Source: Prosthecobacter vanneervenii
GTDB lineage: Bacteria > Verrucomicrobiota > Verrucomicrobiia > Verrucomicrobiales > Verrucomicrobiaceae
Length of the DNA: 64,000 nt
NCBI RefSeq assembly: GCF_014203095.1
Contig: NZ_JACHIG010000004.1
Location: forward strand, 469,457 to 533,456
Reading direction: 5' to 3'
The notes below the pieces were generated by a model. The model saw only the letters and a program-made list of their open reading frames with translations, was not told where the DNA came from and searched no databases. This document shows, piece after piece, positions 18,518 to 27,609 of this stretch (position 1 is its first letter; the number at the start of each line of letters is the position of its first letter). Both the position numbers and the translations under genes were made by a program.

Positions 18518-18679
18518 TTATTTTTTCCCGCCACCAAACCATGCGGCGATGCCACGCAGCTCGGCTCCCGTTCCTTCGGTCAGGCCCTTCATGCTGAATC
18601 CGTGCTCAAAGAGCACCATCCAGACGAAGGTGGCCACCAGGAAAGCGAGGGTCCAGAGGACTTTGGAGAGAATGCGCAT
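18518..18679 (-). CDS. 53-residue single-pass membrane protein
   Basis: A short open frame starting MRILSKVLWTLAFLVATFVW and ending WFGGGKK before a TAA at 18518-18520. One transmembrane helix (about residues 7-26) is followed by a short polar tail rich in Gly and Lys. It sits between the P-type ATPase gene (78 bp upstream) and the TPR gene (51 bp downstream), all on the minus strand, which supports it being real. The ribosome-binding site is weak (GAGAAAA). Function unknown. Confidence 0.6.
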   Translation of the reverse strand: MRILSKVLWTLAFLVATFVWMVLFEHGFSMKGLTEGTGAELRGIAAWFGGGKK

Positions 18680-18757
18680 GCCGATTTTCTCTACTGTATG
18701 AAGAAAAGGGGGGAATCGTCCAGCACGGAGTTGCGCAGAAGAAAAATGGGCGCGGAT

Positions 18758-21025
18758 TTACTCCTTTTCGAAGAGCAGTCGCAGGCTGTTCAGGCACACC
18801 ACCACCGTGCTGCCCTCGTGCGTCAGCACCCCCAGGGTCAGCGGCACGATCCCAAAAAGGGAAGCCACCGCCATCACGATGACGCTGCCGAGCGAGATGA
18901 ACAAATTCTGCTGGATGATCTGCCGCGCCCGGTGGCTGATCCGGCGGGCGGCGAGCAGCTTTTCAATCTTGTCCTTCATCAGCACCACGTCGCTCTGCTC
19001 CAGCGCGGCGTCGCTGCCTCGGGCGCCCATGGCCACGGAGACGTGGGCGGCGGCCAGGCTGGGGGCGTCGTTCACACCATCTCCCACCATGGCCACCTTG
19101 TGCCCGGCCTGGGTCAGCTCGCGGATGGCGGCCACCTTGTCCTCCGGGTGCAGGCCGGCCCGCACTTCGGAGATGCCCAGCTTTTCCCCCACTTCGGCGG
19201 CGGCGGCGCGGCGGTCGCCGGTCAGCATGATGGTGCGCACGCCGTCAGCGGCCAGCCGCTCCAGCACGCCGCGGCTGCCGGCCCGGATCTCATCCTTGAG
19301 CAGTACCCGCCCCACGATCTGCTCGTGCAGCACCCAGACCTCACTGAAACCCAGGGGTGCGTCTGGCACCGCCGCCAGCACTTCGCCCAGCGGACTGTCT
19401 TTGACGAGCTCCCGCCGCCCCACGTAGCTGAGGCCGTGCTCGGTGCGCCCCCGCAGTCCCTGGCCGGTGATGGATTGAAACTCGGCCAGTTTTTCCATCT
19501 CGATGCCCTGGGCCTTGGCATATTGGGTGATGGCGCGGGCGATAGGGTGGTTGGAATTGGCCTCCAGGCTCGCGGCGATGCGCAGCACCTCCTGCTCGCG
19601 TCCGGCAGGGAAGCTCTCGATCCGACTCACCTTCAACTCGCCCTCGGTCAAGGTACCGGTCTTGTCCATGGCGATGACGTCCACCTCCGCGAGCTTTTCG
19701 ATGGCGGCACCGCCGCGGAAGAGCACACCGCGCCGTGCGCCCCAGGCGATGGCCGCCAGGATGGCGGAGGGGATGGAGAGCACCAGGGCACAGGGGCTCA
19801 TGACCACCAGCAGTGTCATGGCACGATAGAAGGAGGACTTGGACGCCGCCGTGTTTTCAAAAGGCGGGATGCCCAGGGCCAGCCACCAGACGAAGAACAT
19901 GGCTGCCACCACGCCCAGAGTGAGGATGGTATAGCTGGTGCCAAAGCGATCCGTGAAGCGCTGGCTCGGCGCACGCAGATGCTGCGCGGTCTGGATGAGG
20001 TTGATGATCTTGGCCAGCGCGCTCTGCGTGGCCGGACGGTCCACCCGCACATGCACCAGTCCCCATTGGTTCAAGGTGCCGCCATAGATCGTGGCCCCTG
20101 CCTCCTTGGGAATGGGCACCGCCTCACCGGTCAGGGTGGACTCATCCGCCGCCGTCGAGCCCGAGATCACCGTGCCGTCCACGGCAAAGAGTTCATCCGG
20201 CTTCACCACGATCACCTCGCCGATCTGCAGCCCGTGCACATCGCGGTCAGCGGTCGAGCCGTCCGGCTGCAGCACATGCGCAAACTTGGGTGCCGCCTTG
20301 GTCAGTGCATTGATCTCCCGATGTGTGCGGAACATCACAAAATGCTCCAGCGCGCCGGAGGTGGAGAAAAGGAAGAGCAGCAGCGCTCCCTCCTCCCAGG
20401 CGCCGATGGCCACCGCCCCCAGGGCCACGGCCAGCATGAGGAAATGCACGTCCAGGCGTCGCTCACGCAGGTTTTCCCAGGTGTCCTTGGCCGCATCCCA
20501 TCCGCCGGAAATCAGAGAGATGGCGAAGAGGCCCTTCGGCAGCCAGTGCGAGGTGGAAAAGAAGCGCTCAGTGATGTAGCCCGCCGCCAGAGTCACGGCG
20601 CAAAGACCCGCCTGCATGGCCAGCGTGCGCCACTCGTCTTCGCTTTCCTGTTCCATCTCGTCCGGCTCCGGCCACGCAAAGTCACGCCAGTGCCAGAGCT
20701 TGGGTGCGGTGGGGCATGAGGGCTTGGCCAGCACAAAAGCGCCGTCTTTTTCCTCCACATCCAGCATGCCGTGGTTGGGTGTCACGTGGCCGTTTTGCTT
20801 GAGCCATCGGGCATCCACCGCGCGCAGGATCTCAGAAAGCTTTGCCTGAAGCAGCTCGCCATCCACCCGACCGAGGGTCGCCATCTCCACACGCTTGGCA
20901 TCAGGATTCAGCCGGATGGATTCGACGGCGGGTTCTTCCAGCAGGAAATCCGCCAGCGCGGACATCCAGGAGGATGCATCAGGAGGGGCTGCGTTGGAGT
21001 TTGGCATGCGCGTTGGCATGAGCAT
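18758..21025 (-). CDS. P1B-4-type heavy-metal translocating ATPase
   Basis: A transporter of about 755 residues using ATP to export transition-metal ions. Core P-type motifs are intact: LTGEAVP (actuator), DKTGTLT with the phosphorylated Asp, and MVGDGVNDAP. The metal site in membrane helix 4 is SPC rather than CPC, and a late helix carries HEGSTVVVCLNSLR. Together SPC and HEGST define the P1B-4 group, which mostly handles Co2+, Fe2+ or related ions. The first ~60 residues resemble an HMA fold (VESIRLNPDAKRVEMATLG) but have no CxxC, so the usual soluble metal-binding site is missing. Start is uncertain among ATGs at 21025, 21019 and 21007. It is divergent from the acyltransferase gene across about 50 bp. 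Confidence 0.92.
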   Translation of the reverse strand: MLMPTRMPNSNAAPPDASSWMSALADFLLEEPAVESIRLNPDAKRVEMATLGRVDGELLQAKLSEILRAVDARWLKQNGHVTPNHGMLDVEEKDGAFVLAKPSCPTAPKLWHWRDFAWPEPDEMEQESEDEWRTLAMQAGLCAVTLAAGYITERFFSTSHWLPKGLFAISLISGGWDAAKDTWENLRERRLDVHFLMLAVALGAVAIGAWEEGALLLFLFSTSGALEHFVMFRTHREINALTKAAPKFAHVLQPDGSTADRDVHGLQIGEVIVVKPDELFAVDGTVISGSTAADESTLTGEAVPIPKEAGATIYGGTLNQWGLVHVRVDRPATQSALAKIINLIQTAQHLRAPSQRFTDRFGTSYTILTLGVVAAMFFVWWLALGIPPFENTAASKSSFYRAMTLLVVMSPCALVLSIPSAILAAIAWGARRGVLFRGGAAIEKLAEVDVIAMDKTGTLTEGELKVSRIESFPAGREQEVLRIAASLEANSNHPIARAITQYAKAQGIEMEKLAEFQSITGQGLRGRTEHGLSYVGRRELVKDSPLGEVLAAVPDAPLGFSEVWVLHEQIVGRVLLKDEIRAGSRGVLERLAADGVRTIMLTGDRRAAAAEVGEKLGISEVRAGLHPEDKVAAIRELTQAGHKVAMVGDGVNDAPSLAAAHVSVAMGARGSDAALEQSDVVLMKDKIEKLLAARRISHRARQIIQQNLFISLGSVIVMAVASLFGIVPLTLGVLTHEGSTVVVCLNSLRLLFEKE

Positions 21026-21073
21026 TACGAACAAGCAAGGCGCGTGACAACTTGATCTTCTTCACACATCTTG

Positions 21074-21679
21074 ATGCTCATGATTCGCAGTCTCATCGCT
21101 GGGTCCTTGCGCGTGTTTTCAGGTTCCGTGGCCCGCTGGCAGGGCTGCGCACCTGAGCTGGCGCAGCGCGTGTATTTTGCCAATCACACCAGCAATCTCG
21201 ACGGCCCCGTCCTCTGGGCCTCGCTGCCGCCACCGGTCCGGGCGGTGACACGCCTGATCGGTGCTCGGGACTACTGGTCCGTGGGCCGCATGCGTCCCTT
21301 CCTGGCCTGCCATGTTTTCAATGCGGTGCTCATTGAGCGCAAGAAGCCCACGCCCGATGCCAATCCTCTCGTCGAAATGGTCAACGCTCTCGGAGATCGC
21401 CACTCGCTGATTCTCTTTCCCGAAGGCGGCCGCCACTCCGGCGATGAGCCGCAGCCCTTCAAGCCCGGCCTCTATCATCTGGCCAAAAAGCGTCCGGATG
21501 TGCAGCTCGTTCCCGTGTGGATGGAGAACCTCAACCGCATCCTGCCCAAGGGAGAAATCCTGCCCGTGCCCGTGCTTGGCAGCGTGACCTTTGGCGAGCC
21601 GATCCGCTTGCAGGATGACGAACCCAAAACCGACTTTCTCGTCCGCTCCCGTGAGGCCGTGCTGAAGCTCCGGCAATGA
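21074..21679 (+). CDS. PlsC-family 1-acylglycerol-3-phosphate acyltransferase-like protein
   Basis: A 201-residue protein of the lysophospholipid acyltransferase family. It has the catalytic H-x4-D motif in NHTSNLDGPV, an arginine-containing block around VLIERKK, and the FPEGGRHSGDE substrate-binding motif. These enzymes transfer an acyl chain to lysophosphatidate in the membrane; other acceptors are possible. An N-terminal amphipathic or hydrophobic stretch should anchor it to the inner membrane. ATG is possible at 21074 or 21080; a TTG at 21071 also precedes it. Monocistronic. Confidence 0.88.
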   Translation: MLMIRSLIAGSLRVFSGSVARWQGCAPELAQRVYFANHTSNLDGPVLWASLPPPVRAVTRLIGARDYWSVGRMRPFLACHVFNAVLIERKKPTPDANPLVEMVNALGDRHSLILFPEGGRHSGDEPQPFKPGLYHLAKKRPDVQLVPVWMENLNRILPKGEILPVPVLGSVTFGEPIRLQDDEPKTDFLVRSREAVLKLRQ

Positions 21680-21743
21680 TTTAGAAGCCAGCAGATTGAG
21701 AAGATGACAATTGGATTGCGCATAAATGAGAACCGGATGCGCC

Positions 21744-22736
21744 TCAATGCCTTCTGCTGCGCATGGCCATCAGTACCGCCAGGCTGATACCCGCTGCTGC
21801 CAGAGTCCACAGCACCCAAGGTTTCAGCGCCGTGTGCTGGCTCGGAATGACCGTTGGCGTTTTTTGTACAGCCACCACCGCCTCAGGGGCTTTCGGCGGC
21901 AGTACACCAGCGACAGGCCAGGGGCGCGGCGGCGGCATGGGATGGCCGGTCTCATAGGTCCATTCACGATAGGGCTTGGAGGCATCTGACTTCCACCATG
22001 ACTGCAGGGTATCGATGGCAGAGCTGGTAAGAGTCAGGCTTCTGGGGAGTTGCACCGGCGAGGCATCTCCCAGTGCCTTGACCATCGCATACGCGGCCCC
22101 ATTCAAATTGCTGCTAGGGGGGGCTCGGCTGCTCTCGATCATGTGCAAACTGATTGCCTCGTCAGGATTGCGTCTGTCGTCCAGGAACCGCCCGATCTGC
22201 TGGATGGCCTCCATGCTGCCGAGCAGACCCAGTTTGCGTAATGCTCCCTCTCGATAGTTCCAGTACCCCACTTCTTGGGACATCATCTCCAGGCGGTCTC
22301 CAATCGCCTTGGCATGTCCGGGGATTGCAGCGAGCTTGGGACGCACGTACTCGGCGATTCTTTTGTTCAGTTCGTCACACTTGGCGGAAGCCTCTTTTCG
22401 GTTCGGATACAGCCGACTCATGTCGCCATAACCAATGCTTCGTGCGGCTGCTTCGGTGAAAATATACCACAGAGCTTCCGCATCTTTTTGGGTGGCGGCG
22501 GTGTCCACACCTGCATAATCCCCACGAATCAGTGCACTGATGATGGGCCTCACTCGTCTGTCCAATTTGGCTTGCCTCTGGTCACTGACTGCGTCGATCT
22601 CACGTTCGCGTTGGAAAATGCGTTCGATTTTCTCGGCATTGGAAGGATCCGGTATGGCTCTGGCGTGGATCAATGACAAAGTCAGAAACCCGCAGATGGC
22701 GATGGTGGAAAGAGTGGATGTTTTCATCAGTTTCAT
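21744..22736 (-). CDS. Exported protein with C-terminal membrane anchor (third gene of coupled operon)
   Basis: A 330-residue protein of unknown family. A signal peptide (MKLMKTSTLSTIAICGFLTL onward) is followed by a mostly helical, charged region (about 30-215), a Pro-rich linker (MPPPRPWPVAGVLPP) and a membrane helix near the C-terminus (about 305-325) ending MRSRRH. The ATG at 22736 overlaps the TGA of the upstream gene as ATGA, indicating translational coupling. The membrane-anchored end suggests it displays its domain outside the inner membrane. No known domain recognised. Confidence 0.75.
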   Translation of the reverse strand: MKLMKTSTLSTIAICGFLTLSLIHARAIPDPSNAEKIERIFQREREIDAVSDQRQAKLDRRVRPIISALIRGDYAGVDTAATQKDAEALWYIFTEAAARSIGYGDMSRLYPNRKEASAKCDELNKRIAEYVRPKLAAIPGHAKAIGDRLEMMSQEVGYWNYREGALRKLGLLGSMEAIQQIGRFLDDRRNPDEAISLHMIESSRAPPSSNLNGAAYAMVKALGDASPVQLPRSLTLTSSAIDTLQSWWKSDASKPYREWTYETGHPMPPPRPWPVAGVLPPKAPEAVVAVQKTPTVIPSQHTALKPWVLWTLAAAGISLAVLMAMRSRRH

Positions 22737-24928
22737 CGATTGTTGGGGCCTAATTTCTTGTTGAATCTGCTCCATTCGAATTTGATGAGGGTTTTGGGGC
22801 CCTGTTCACGTTTGGGGCCTTCGAGGCTGGTCATGAGGCGGCTTTCATTATCGCTATTGGGCATATGGTTGTTGTCTGATGGCACGGTCGAATGCCCAAC
22901 TTTGGCGACATAATGCATGATTTCATGGGCAATCGCCCACATATGTGGCGGCTGTTCAGAGCCAGCTGGTCTGGGGTAATCCCACACAAAGAGCACACCG
23001 TTGTTGACCGGTTTGGCCTTGCCGGCATGACCAAGCACCGGCCGCCAATTTTGCAAGTAGCTAAAGCCACGTTGTTTCGGGTCTTGTGGTGGGTAATAAC
23101 TAAGGCTAACCATGCCATTTTTCTCGTTACCCATGTCGGTTCCGGGAGCGGCAAAGAAATAAACATTCACATCAGCAGCTTCATCAGGTGGCGAGGCAAG
23201 CTGCATGGCTGCCTCCTCGGTAGATCCTACTGGATTCAAATTACCGTCCAGGCCAAACAGCAGCTCCAGCCGCCCGTTTCCGGCCATCACATCACTCCCT
23301 AGCCCCAAGCCCGTGTCCCAGTCCACTCCCACAGTGGGCAGGACGGTGACATTGGTGACCACATTGGCTTGGGCAAAAATGGAGTCGAGGTAATCTTGTA
23401 GATCTTCTGCGTCCGGGGTGTCCACCGGCTCTGCCAGCACTGATCCTGTGGCAGACAGCAGTCTGATCGGATGCACCGTGACTTTGAGTTCCACCGTGTC
23501 ATACACCACAATCTTCATCAGGGGTTTATTGGTGGCCATGTTGGCATCTCCGGTGTCGCCGTAGGCGATACCGGCGGTGATCACGCCATCCTCGTCCTCC
23601 AGATCGCTTCCAGCGTTGAAGGCAATGATGGAGACAGCGTTGAAAGGGTTGTCTGAGGTATATACAAGTCCGGAGGAGGTGGAAACACCCAGCCCGTCCA
23701 CCGAGATGTTATTTCCGCTGACACTGTAAACGATACGGTGCGGACTACTGGTTGACCCATTAAAGTTTAGGCTTCGAGGCTGGCCTACGGGCAGCATCAG
23801 CCAGTGGTCTGTCACACCAGGCAACGCTTCCACCTTTGGCGGATCCCCTGGATTTGGTCCCGGCACCTCGGAGGTGCCAAGGATGCTGCTTTGGAGATCC
23901 ATGACGACATCGCCGGTCACAGCAGGATATACGAATGCTTCGTGCACGGTGGCTTCATCTGCCATGCTAGGTGTTAGTGATAAAAAATCTGAGACTTCTC
24001 GGTGTGCCTTGGTGTTAAACTGATGAAGAATCACATTGCCATAGCTGCAAGAGTGAGGGTCGTTCTTGATCGTAGCATCGAATTTCAGATAGTTTTTTGA
24101 CACGCACCATGGCTGCTCCTGGCCACGTATGGCGGTCCCCAGAGTGACATCGAGGTGATAGAGGCTGCCGTAGCCGACCTGAGCGCTCTCTGTTTGGAAA
24201 GTGTATGCAAAGGCATAAGCCCAGCCCTTGTTGACCAGAGAACTGAGATCACCCTCAGGGAAATAAAGCTTGCCGAGCTTTTGTGAAATTTTGGATGAAA
24301 ACCCTGAATAGTCATCACGGCCGGAGTTTGGAACTGAATCCAGCCAGCTGACATAGGACTGGCTGGGAGGCTGATACCACTGATTGGTAATGGATTTAAA
24401 GTAGGCGTGCAGCGTCATGGGCAGTTCGACCCCTCCTTTTTCCGCGACTCCGGTCAGATCATTGGAAGCGGCGTCCAAGGGGTCGGAGTCATGTGCGAGT
24501 TCCTCACCATCGCCGATGCCATCTCCGTCTGAATCGGCTGCAAAAGGGTTCAGCCCCAGCGCCAGCTCTTCATCATTCGAAGATCCGTCTCCGTCAAAGT
24601 CTGCATTCCCGGCAGAAAGTCCGCCCGTGCTGGTGTCTGTGTAGCGCAGCCGCCAGAACTGGCGGGAGTCGGTGCAGGCGAAGTTCAGCCCGTCCACGGC
24701 ATTGCTGCCGCTGTGCACCACGGGCACGTAGCTCCAATGGACTAGATCGTATGACTGCTGCACGAAGTAGGTGCGGCCCGCACGGCCCCACCAGCTGAGC
24801 ACCTGCGCGCCGGTGGTGGCATCTGCCGTAACGCGCACGCCTTCGTATGGATCGGTGGCGATTTGCGCACTGCATGGCATGGTGCCGAGCGGCAGCAGGA
24901 GGGCCGCAGCAAAAAGAGCAGGCCTCAT
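22733..24928 (-). CDS. Exported protein with TSP3-type Ca-binding repeats and an HExxH metallopeptidase-like C-terminus
   Basis: A 731-residue protein with a signal peptide (ending near PCSAQ). An N-terminal beta module (RTYFVQQSYDLVHWSYVPVV) of a kind common in Verrucomicrobia is followed by thrombospondin type-3-like Asp-rich repeats (about 108-160; DADFDGDGSSNDEE and DSDGDGIGDGEE), which bind calcium. The C-terminal quarter contains AHEIMHYVAKVGH, an HExxH zinc motif with a further His. A downstream ESRLMTS could supply a Met-turn as in metzincins, but the spacing HExxHx6H is one residue longer than the canonical pattern, so peptidase activity is inferred. It is linked by ATGA overlaps to both neighbouring genes. 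Confidence 0.8.
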   Translation of the reverse strand: MRPALFAAALLLPLGTMPCSAQIATDPYEGVRVTADATTGAQVLSWWGRAGRTYFVQQSYDLVHWSYVPVVHSGSNAVDGLNFACTDSRQFWRLRYTDTSTGGLSAGNADFDGDGSSNDEELALGLNPFAADSDGDGIGDGEELAHDSDPLDAASNDLTGVAEKGGVELPMTLHAYFKSITNQWYQPPSQSYVSWLDSVPNSGRDDYSGFSSKISQKLGKLYFPEGDLSSLVNKGWAYAFAYTFQTESAQVGYGSLYHLDVTLGTAIRGQEQPWCVSKNYLKFDATIKNDPHSCSYGNVILHQFNTKAHREVSDFLSLTPSMADEATVHEAFVYPAVTGDVVMDLQSSILGTSEVPGPNPGDPPKVEALPGVTDHWLMLPVGQPRSLNFNGSTSSPHRIVYSVSGNNISVDGLGVSTSSGLVYTSDNPFNAVSIIAFNAGSDLEDEDGVITAGIAYGDTGDANMATNKPLMKIVVYDTVELKVTVHPIRLLSATGSVLAEPVDTPDAEDLQDYLDSIFAQANVVTNVTVLPTVGVDWDTGLGLGSDVMAGNGRLELLFGLDGNLNPVGSTEEAAMQLASPPDEAADVNVYFFAAPGTDMGNEKNGMVSLSYYPPQDPKQRGFSYLQNWRPVLGHAGKAKPVNNGVLFVWDYPRPAGSEQPPHMWAIAHEIMHYVAKVGHSTVPSDNNHMPNSDNESRLMTSLEGPKREQGPKTLIKFEWSRFNKKLGPNNR

Positions 24929-25707
24929 GGCTGGCTGGCTCCTTTCTGCCGCTGAGCGTTTTCCTGGATGGCGGCACGCTGCGCGGGCTGCAGCGGCCAG
25001 AAGTGGATGATGCTGTGCCGAGGCGGAGGTGGCGGGGCATTGCGCGCTGCCAGCTCCCGTGCAGCCTGATCTGTCGCACGCTGCGCCTGCTGCTGCATTA
25101 GCTCCGCCTTGTGGGCGTCGTAGTAGGCCAGCAGCAGTTCCATGACATCCAGCGCGGATTGATCTGCCGGGCCTATGGCGGTAGTGTCGGCCACCAGGGC
25201 AAAGGCGGTGCCGCCATCTGCTGGCAGCAGTTGCGCCGCTTGCGCTTCGGCTGGCGTCAGATTTTGCTCATCGGGTCCAGCGCTCAGAATGAGGACGTAA
25301 TCGGTTTGTTCTGTTTTCACCTGGCCCAGGCCTGCGAGGGCGCGGAAATCGACATTGGTCACGGCATGCAGGCGCTGGGAGGTGCCGCAGGTCCAGTGCA
25401 GCACGGTGAAGCCATCGGCATGCACGGAGGCGGAGATGCTCAGCATCTGGGTTTCCTGCACCGGCACCTGGCTCAGGACCGCCTCCTGAGCCGCCGTCAG
25501 TGGCACAGCAAAAGCTGCTGCTGGTGGCTTCGCCTGAGGAGAGACCACCGGAGGCAGCACCTGAAGGAAGGTGACGGAGCTACCGTCCTTCTGCTGCACG
25601 GTGGATTCGGAGAGCACTTGATAGACTGGCGCGGCAGATACTGCATCTTGTGCGGTAATGCTTCCTGACGCGAGCAGGGGCATGAATAGGGCTAGGGCAC
25701 GTTTCAT
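24925..25707 (-). CDS. Exported hypothetical protein (first gene of coupled operon)
   Basis: A 260-residue protein with a signal peptide (MKRALALFMPLLASGSITAQ). The mature part has an Ala/Pro-rich N-terminal third, a small beta region (about 90-145; LSISASVHADGFTVLHWTCG), then Gln/Ala-rich helices, a PPPPP stretch and a C-terminus rich in Gln and Arg. No family recognised. Its TGA overlaps the ATG of the HExxH protein (ATGA), so expression is coupled. The promoter should lie in the AT-rich 430-bp stretch upstream. Confidence 0.7.
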   Translation of the reverse strand: MKRALALFMPLLASGSITAQDAVSAAPVYQVLSESTVQQKDGSSVTFLQVLPPVVSPQAKPPAAAFAVPLTAAQEAVLSQVPVQETQMLSISASVHADGFTVLHWTCGTSQRLHAVTNVDFRALAGLGQVKTEQTDYVLILSAGPDEQNLTPAEAQAAQLLPADGGTAFALVADTTAIGPADQSALDVMELLLAYYDAHKAELMQQQAQRATDQAARELAARNAPPPPPRHSIIHFWPLQPAQRAAIQENAQRQKGASQP

Positions 25708-26137
25708 GAGTGTTTTGCATTAATAATGCTTCGGATTTTAAAAAAGAAGTCATGCCCATTTCTGAGGCACTGCTAAGAACTAAATTGAAAAGACTCGGAG
25801 CGGGACGCTCCTCCAGTTGGTTGTATCTTCCGAAGGATTGTTCTAGCGTTGGGAGGGTGAAGATTAGCGCTTTTGCGCGGAGCCACATTGCCAATATATG
25901 TAGCAATCAAACTACATAATGTTATTAAACAATGATTGATGTTTAAGAAAAAATAAATTATGTTTAAGTATGCGGCTTATAGGCATTGAGGCAACCAAAA
26001 AAGATGGAAAAATGATCTAATTGTCAGTCCAAACTGCTGGATGAATCGCTTGGCGGTTGGAGGCCTCGAATCAAAGGAAGGGCGCTTTCACGCGCTCCTG
26101 GTAGGCTGGTTGTCGCTACAAGCTCTTCCAAGGCGTA
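25708..26137. other. AT-rich intergenic region upstream of the coupled operon
   Basis: No convincing gene is present. About 25890-26030 is strikingly AT-rich compared with the surroundings and contains a direct repeat ATGTTTAAG (near 25938 and 25960). A short GGAGCG / CGCTCC dyad lies at 25797-25811. The promoter of the 25707-21744 operon (minus strand) must be in here, but I could not pick a convincing -35/-10 pair. Confidence 0.5.
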
Positions 26138-27544
26138 TCACTTCGTGACAGGTCGCAGCTTTTCCGCCAGGCGCGCGCGCAGTTCTTTCAGCACGGCGGC
26201 ATGCTGCGGCTCATTCGCCAGATTCGTGTACTCCTGCGGATCACTCTCGTGATCGTAGAGCTCGATACCGTTTTTCCCTTCGTCCCATTCCGTGCAGCGC
26301 CAGCGCGCGGTGCGGATGCTGCGGCCCCAGAATTCAGCATCCTTGCCGCGACGTGCTTGCGTGAATGCCTCCTCATGAATCGCCGCTGTCGGATCGCGCA
26401 GCAGTGGGTTCAGGGACAATCCCTGCAGATGCTTGGGCGCGGGCACGCCGCAGAGATCGCAAAGCGTGGGATACACATCCAGCAGTTCGATGAGGCCCTG
26501 GCTCTGCTGCCCGGCGGCTTTCATGCCGGGTGTGTGCAGGATGAAGGGCACGCGCGCACATTCCTCAAACAGGCTGCGTTTGTGCCACAGGCCGTGCTCG
26601 CCGAGATGCCAGCCGTGGTCGCTGGTGAAGAGGATGATCGTGTTGTCATCCAGCCCCATTTGTTTGATCGCCTCCAGCACCCGCCCTGCCTGCGCGTCCA
26701 CATAGCTCACGCACGCTAGGTAGGCCCGGATGGCGGCGCGGCGCTGCTCCGGCGTGCAGCTCAGTGCATAGCCTGGCACCGCCCCATTGCGCGCAGGGGC
26801 TGGGATGTCCGCCTCGTCATCGGCTGGGGCCTCGGGTAGCGAGATGCTTTCGAGAGGATACAGATCGAAATACTTCGCCGGCGCCACCAGTGGCAGATGC
26901 GGGCGGTGAAAGCCGACCGCGAGAAAGAAGGGCTTCGTTTTGTCGCGGCGCTCCAGCCATTCGATGGCCGTTTTGGCAAAGTTGCCATCCACCAGTTGGT
27001 CATCATCTCCCGGTATTTCCTGCCAGCCCAGGCCCTGCTTTTTGCCGGCCTTCACCTTAACAAGGCTCTCGCGTTTGGGCGGGTAGGGGAGTTCACTTTT
27101 GAAAGGTGTTCCAAAGTCCCAGGCTTGGGGGTCGTCCATGCTTTCCAGTCCGCTGGGCACGCCTAGATGGAAAATCTTCCCGCATCGCGCCGTGGCGTAG
27201 CCGTTGTTGCGGAAATGATGCGGCAGCGTCAGCACCTCCGGAAGGTTCGTGTACAGATTGTCTTCGTTGTTCGTCACCCGCGTCGTGTTCGGCCGCAGCC
27301 CGCTCATCATCGAGGAGCGCGAGGGATTGCAGTGCGGAAACTGGCAGTAGGCGCGGTGAAACACTACGCTCCGCTTCGCCAGCGCATCGAGGTTCGGCGT
27401 CTTGGCCTGAGGGTGGCCGTAGCAGCTCAGGGTCGCCGCCAGATCATCCGCCATGAGCAGGACGACATTGGGGCGCGTATCAGCAGCCCGGGCGGAAATC
27501 AAAGTGCAGCCCAGCAGCAGGAGAATGACACGGAGTTGGTTCAT
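26138..27544 (-). CDS. Exported Cys-type sulfatase (iduronate-2-sulfatase-like)
   Basis: A 468-residue protein with signal peptide MNQLRVILLLLGCTLISARA. The sulfatase signature is CNPSRSSMMSG, whose Cys would be converted to formylglycine. Metal ligands are in LLMADDLAATLSCYG near the start and FTSDHGWHLGEHGLW in the second half. ATARCGKIFH, VGFHRPHLPL and the arrangement of the C-terminal domain resemble iduronate-2-sulfatase-type enzymes. The substrate (a sulfated glycan) is inferred. A maturase for the Cys type (anSME or FGE) is not in this window. The ATG at 27544 was chosen because it begins the signal peptide. It lies 65 bp after a DUF1080 gene on the same strand, probably one operon. 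Confidence 0.93.
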   Translation of the reverse strand: MNQLRVILLLLGCTLISARAADTRPNVVLLMADDLAATLSCYGHPQAKTPNLDALAKRSVVFHRAYCQFPHCNPSRSSMMSGLRPNTTRVTNNEDNLYTNLPEVLTLPHHFRNNGYATARCGKIFHLGVPSGLESMDDPQAWDFGTPFKSELPYPPKRESLVKVKAGKKQGLGWQEIPGDDDQLVDGNFAKTAIEWLERRDKTKPFFLAVGFHRPHLPLVAPAKYFDLYPLESISLPEAPADDEADIPAPARNGAVPGYALSCTPEQRRAAIRAYLACVSYVDAQAGRVLEAIKQMGLDDNTIILFTSDHGWHLGEHGLWHKRSLFEECARVPFILHTPGMKAAGQQSQGLIELLDVYPTLCDLCGVPAPKHLQGLSLNPLLRDPTAAIHEEAFTQARRGKDAEFWGRSIRTARWRCTEWDEGKNGIELYDHESDPQEYTNLANEPQHAAVLKELRARLAEKLRPVTK

Positions 27545-27609
27545 GGCCTGCTGAAACAGCGGCATGCAGTCGCATCTATCCGTCAGTTGCAATGGGGGAA
27601 CGCGGGTGG

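Noticed and set aside
18602..20719. 705-aa plus-strand open frame
   Set aside because: Antisense to the P1B-4 ATPase, which has all motifs on the other strand.
25580..25906. 108-aa minus-strand frame at the start of the coupled operon
   Set aside because: Overlaps the signal peptide of the 24925-25707 protein in another frame and has no recognisable features.
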